A stretch of 64,000 nt of DNA from Endozoicomonas sp. NE40 (lineage in GTDB: Bacteria; Pseudomonadota; Gammaproteobacteria; Pseudomonadales; Endozoicomonadaceae), in the NCBI RefSeq assembly GCF_040549045.1, contig NZ_JBEWTB010000002.1, positions 3,434,001 to 3,498,000 on the forward strand, written 5' to 3'. Within the stretch, counting starts at the first letter, position 1. The number at the start of each line of letters is the position of its first letter. Shown one piece after another: positions 62,455 through 64,000 of the stretch. Under the pieces are notes generated by a model. The model was not told the origin of the DNA, made no database searches, and saw nothing but the letters and a program-made list of their open reading frames with translations. Both the position numbers and the translations under genes were made by a program.

Positions 62455-63549
62455 TCAAGCCGGATAGATGGCACCCAATATTCTCGGGCCAGCAGCACCG
62501 GTTACTTCTGGCTGGTTACCGGGCAGACCTTGAAGCGTCTGCCGGGCAAGCCAGGCAAAGGCAACAGCCTCGACCCAGTCGGGGTGAATGCCCAGAGCTT
62601 CTGTTGTTGATACCGAATGATCAGGCAATTGTTGTCGCAAGCGTTGGCTAAGAGCCTGATTATGAGCGCCACCACCACACAGATAAACAGCCCGGGAATC
62701 AGGAGCGAAATGCCTGATGTCGTGGGCAATGGTGTTTGCTGTCAGTTGGCACAATGTGGATTGAACCTGTGCGGGTGAAAGGTGAGGAAACCGTTCAAGC
62801 CTGTTAGCCAGCCATTTCATATTAAACAACTCCCGCCCGGTACTTTTTGGTGGCAGCTGATGAAAATAGGCTTCTTCGAGCAGGTGCTCCAGCAGTGGCT
62901 GGTCAAAGCTGGCAGAATCAGCCCATTTGCCGTTGTTATCAAAGGGCTGTCCTGTATGGCGCAGGCTCCACTGATCCATCAGAATATTCCCCGGACCCGT
63001 ATCAAACCCCCTGACCGGTTGTTCATCCAGAATGGTCAGGTTAGCCATGCCGCCAATATTGACAATGACACTGCGTTCATCAAACTGGCGAAAAACCGAC
63101 TGATGAAACGCCGGAACCAGCGGTGCGCCCTGCCCACCTGCCGCAATATCACGGCGACGGAAGTCTGCGACGACTGTTGTATGGGTCAATTCTGCGATAA
63201 GGCTGGGATCGCCAATTTGTAGTGTGAAATGTTTCTCCGGCCTGTGTCTGATGGTTTGACCATGACTGCCTATGGCTGCAATATTTTCCGGCTTCTGCTG
63301 ACTGGCTTTAAGAAGGGACTGAACGGCTCCGGCACACTCCCGGGCAAACGCTGGCTCGGCTTCAGCAAGCTTTTCGATTTCGTTATCACCCGGAAGGGTG
63401 AGTTCAAGCAATGTCTGCCTCAACTGTTCTGGCAGCGGGTGAGAAAGTGCTGCCAGTACCCGGCAGGATGCACCATCAAATTCCACCAGTACCGCATCTA
63501 CAGCATCAAGGCTGGTGCCGGACATCAAGCCTATAAACAATGGTTTCAT
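62455..63549 (-). CDS. anmK: Anhydro-N-acetylmuramic acid kinase
   Basis: The 364-aa protein starts MKPLFIGLMSGTSLDAVDAVLV and carries the AnmK/ASKHA features IGSHGQTIRHRPEKHFTLQIGDPSLIAE, NIGGMANLTILD, GFDTGPGNILMDQWS and YLCGGGAHNQ. It converts recycled anhydro-MurNAc to MurNAc-6-P, linking wall recycling to nagA-type metabolism. ATG 63567 gives 6 more residues; neither has a strong ribosome binding site, and 63549 fits relatives best. It is followed upstream by the M23 peptidase gene. Confidence 0.93.
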   Translation of the reverse strand: MKPLFIGLMSGTSLDAVDAVLVEFDGASCRVLAALSHPLPEQLRQTLLELTLPGDNEIEKLAEAEPAFARECAGAVQSLLKASQQKPENIAAIGSHGQTIRHRPEKHFTLQIGDPSLIAELTHTTVVADFRRRDIAAGGQGAPLVPAFHQSVFRQFDERSVIVNIGGMANLTILDEQPVRGFDTGPGNILMDQWSLRHTGQPFDNNGKWADSASFDQPLLEHLLEEAYFHQLPPKSTGRELFNMKWLANRLERFPHLSPAQVQSTLCQLTANTIAHDIRHFAPDSRAVYLCGGGAHNQALSQRLRQQLPDHSVSTTEALGIHPDWVEAVAFAWLARQTLQGLPGNQPEVTGAAGPRILGAIYPA

Positions 63550-63598
63550 AGCGGTGTTTGTCAACATAGTAGAAAAGTCTGTTAAGAGATCCGGAGTG

Positions 63599-64000
63599 TC
63601 ACTGAGAGGCAAGCATTGTTCCCTGATAAGCCTTCTGATGCTGCTCCAGCTGCGCCAGGATACCGACCTTGTGTTGTTTAAAACGAGCCATTTCCGCTTT
63701 TGGAACAGGTTTGGCATCAGGGAATTTTACCGTTACAGGGTTTCTGTGTTCTCCATTGACACGGAATTCATAATGAAGATGAGGCCCTGTAGCCCAGCCC
63801 GTGGAGCCGACATAACCGATAATGTCCCCCTGATTCACCCTGGAGCCTTTTTTAAAGCGTTTATTCAACCGGCTCTGGTGGGCATAAACGGTGACAATGT
63901 TATTGGGATGTTCAATAAACACTACGTTGCCGAAACCGTTCTGCCAGCCTGAAAACTGTATTCTGCCATCGCCCGCTGCTTTTATCGGTGTTCCGGCTGG
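63599..64000 (-). CDS. M23-family (LytM) metallopeptidase, 5' end outside the window
   Basis: The frame runs on to the right edge: PAGTPIKAAGDGRIQFSGWQNGFGNVVFIEHPNNIVTVYAHQS is the start of the LytM domain, and GSTGWATGPHLHYEFRV supplies the catalytic HxH site. It cuts peptidoglycan cross-links in the periplasm; a MepM-like role in wall growth is likely. It lies beside anmK, as in other gammaproteobacteria (often with tyrS beyond). The N-terminal part, with probable signal and LysM domains, is not visible. Confidence 0.9.
   Translation of the reverse strand, partial: PAGTPIKAAGDGRIQFSGWQNGFGNVVFIEHPNNIVTVYAHQSRLNKRFKKGSRVNQGDIIGYVGSTGWATGPHLHYEFRVNGEHRNPVTVKFPDAKPVPKAEMARFKQHKVGILAQLEQHQKAYQGTMLASQ

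Noticed and set aside
1..64000. tRNA or rRNA genes, CRISPR arrays, integrase/attachment sites
   Set aside because: I read both strands for clover-leaf, rRNA and regular repeat signatures and saw none that could be supported by eye.

Overview
The window looks like a chromosomal segment of a marine, host-associated gammaproteobacterium of the Oceanospirillales, most like Endozoicomonas. This is an inference from gene content: a groESL operon with a sigma-32-type promoter, the arginine succinyltransferase (AST) pathway, ackA-pta, the DUF6776-bactofilin-erpA / anmK-M23 block, and several eukaryotic-like or effector-like orphan genes. No rRNA, tRNA or CRISPR array was found.

Layout. 1-9.2 kb: the end of an outer-membrane barrel gene, a HugZ-type haem utilisation protein, a coiled-coil orphan, an autotransporter, an NhaC-type antiporter, a mutarotase-fold secreted protein, DUF2789 and FxsA. 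9.2-11.3 kb: groES-groEL. 11.3-13.4 kb: a mosaic of broken pieces. It holds the tail of a probable IS200/IS605 element, only the last 39 codons of ihfA, an intact merR-type gene, a RING-finger gene, and the 3' end of a group II intron (maturase/HNH tail plus domain V). 13.5-15.2 kb: two overlapping paralogous genes for low-complexity/coiled-coil proteins of unknown function. 15.2-23 kb: a small lipoprotein and the AST arginine-degradation cluster (astC/argD, M20 hydrolase, DUF1338 enzyme, astA, astD, astB), with no recognisable astE. 23-27.3 kb: nagA, an acetylpolyamine amidohydrolase and orphans. 27.4-32.3 kb: an RND efflux pair with a divergent TetR regulator and a perfect palindromic operator candidate. 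32.4-38 kb: a di-haem oxidoreductase lipoprotein, a YeiH-type exporter, and a TAXI-TRAP transporter whose binding protein is frameshifted. 38-41.3 kb: a GNAT-like protein, a coiled-coil orphan, a permuted papain-fold protein and a QueD-like protein. 41.4-49 kb: bioA, a CBS protein, a DAACS symporter, small orphans, a histidine phosphatase, a SpoIIAA-like protein, a 167-bp MITE-like palindrome, an MBL hydrolase, an OmpA-type lipoprotein, RidA and a GDCC zinc protein. 49.2-53 kb: ackA-pta with a perfect FNR box upstream. 53-57.6 kb: DUF805, HemJ, a ClC channel, lrgA and a frameshifted lrgB, DUF3820. 57.6-64 kb: argC, a short SDR, a small membrane protein, DUF6776, bactofilin, erpA, a second permuted papain-fold protein, anmK and an M23 peptidase that runs off the end.

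Most likely places for undescribed biology: (i) the 11.3-15.2 kb mosaic, where a membrane-anchored bacterial RING protein lies between a truncated ihfA and a dead group II intron and is followed by two paralogous disordered proteins; (ii) the two AT-rich permuted papain-fold genes at 39.5 and 61.6 kb, plausible secreted effectors. Several short genes are reported from reading the sequence directly, including 56- and 57-residue proteins with strong ribosome binding sites.
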